Source of the DNA: Fischerella muscicola SAG 1427-1 = PCC 73103
GTDB taxonomy: Bacteria > Cyanobacteriota > Cyanobacteriia > Cyanobacteriales > Nostocaceae
DNA: 64,000 nt
Reading direction: 5' to 3'
Assembly: GCF_000317245.1 (NCBI RefSeq)
Contig: NZ_AJLJ01000237.1
Coordinates: 1 to 64,000, forward strand
Position numbers and translations under genes: made by a program
Notes under the pieces: model-generated
Told to the model about the DNA's origin: nothing
What the model saw: the letters and a program-made list of their open reading frames with translations, nothing else
Databases searched by the model: none
Shown: piece by piece, positions 63,602-64,000 of the stretch
How the letters are laid out: each line of letters begins with the position of its first letter
Position numbering within the stretch: the stretch's first letter is position 1

Positions 63602-64000
63602 TTAAAACCTCCAGGATAGAGTTCCTTGAACTGTGAAAGGCTCACCTGCATAAACAAAGACATCAGAACCACGACCTATATAATATTCCACATCAAACAG
63701 ATTGCGGAAATTCAAAGCAGCACGGAACCTATCGCGCTCATAAAAAATAGCTGCGTTAGTGCGGAAGAAACTAGGTAATTCAATAGTATTAGCCAGGTTT
63801 GCTTGTGTTTTACCAACATAATCAAAACCTAAACCAAACCCTAGTCCCTGCAAAGCTCCTTCTTGAATTCTATAAGTTGTCCATAGGTTAAATGAGTGTT
63901 CGGGAACGCCAAATAATCGATTACCAACAGGAATTGTGTTATCTTGTGTGACTTTGGCATCGTTGTAGGCATACCCTGCAATAATGTTCCATCCGGGTAG
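63602..64000 (-). CDS. TonB-dependent siderophore receptor, C-terminal fragment (runs off the window)
   Basis: The frame is open from the right edge to the stop at 63602, giving the last 132 residues of a TonB-dependent outer-membrane receptor. Typical barrel features are GWNIIAGYAYNDAKVT, GVPEHSFNLWTTY, the NLFDVEYY motif and a final aromatic residue (GTLSWRF). An apparent start at 63853 is only an internal methionine. It lies 43 bases upstream of the binding-protein gene on the same strand, which suggests one iron-siderophore uptake operon. Confidence 0.88.
   Translation of the reverse strand, partial: LPGWNIIAGYAYNDAKVTQDNTIPVGNRLFGVPEHSFNLWTTYRIQEGALQGLGFGLGFDYVGKTQANLANTIELPSFFRTNAAIFYERDRFRAALNFRNLFDVEYYIGRGSDVFVYAGEPFTVQGTLSWRF

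Overview
The window reads as a filamentous, probably heterocyst-forming or branching (Nostocales/Stigonematales-type) cyanobacterium. The evidence is a low-to-medium G+C sequence, frequent HIP1 octamers (GCGATCGC), heptameric short tandem repeats between genes, a psbA gene, a cyanobacterial TrpE-TrpG fusion and a CYP110-like P450. No genus is assigned, and no database was searched.

Layout. (1) 1-9.4 kb: three small double-glycine peptides, a tandem cyclic-nucleotide-binding-domain protein, and an NHLM-type export system (HlyD-like protein, C39-peptidase ABC transporter, second ABC transporter). No peptide-modifying enzyme is visible. (2) 9.4-15.7 kb: a plasmid-like replication module with a putative initiator, ten exact 19-bp iterons, a 168-bp nested foldback sequence, a large primase-like protein and a plasmid-type accessory protein. 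(3) 15.9-16.9 kb: a highly divergent rogue D1 that lacks several Mn-cluster ligands. (4) 17.8-28.1 kb: a lipase-like hydrolase followed by an acyl-CoA synthetase, a FadN-like fusion, a thiolase and a FadE-like dehydrogenase. Together these form a full beta-oxidation set, which is rare in cyanobacteria. (5) 28.2-30.0 kb: a tiny ribbon-helix-helix protein, a strong terminator and a phosphofructokinase.

(6) 30.4-52.9 kb: the main interest, a co-directional cluster of the hapalindole/ambiguine/welwitindolinone kind. It holds a methyltransferase, a P-loop kinase-like protein, a frameshifted dxr, two DIT1/IsnA isonitrile synthases, an IsnB-type Fe(II)/2OG oxygenase, an ABBA aromatic prenyltransferase, dxs, ispG, a Rieske oxygenase, a P450, a DAHP synthase, trpE(G), trpC, trpA, trpB, trpD and a histidine phosphatase. 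The logic is clear. The shikimate and trp genes supply tryptophan, the MEP genes supply prenyl diphosphate, IsnA/IsnB make an indole vinyl isonitrile, the prenyltransferase attaches the prenyl chain, and the P450, Rieske enzyme and methyltransferase tailor the product. No Stig cyclase is encoded in the window, so the product or its cyclisation may be new. Two 74-nt tRNA-Trp(CCA) genes lie inside this cluster, one on each side of the second isonitrile synthase and its partner oxygenase. I consider this the most unusual observation.

(7) 53.0-60.3 kb, minus strand: a receiver-histidine kinase fusion and a 1,990-residue CBS/GAF/PAS histidine kinase, possible regulators. (8) 61.1-64 kb: a second, different-class DAHP synthase, a MITE-like element, an IS4-family remnant, and an iron-siderophore binding lipoprotein whose C-terminus runs into the IS remnant. 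A TonB-dependent receptor runs off the right edge.
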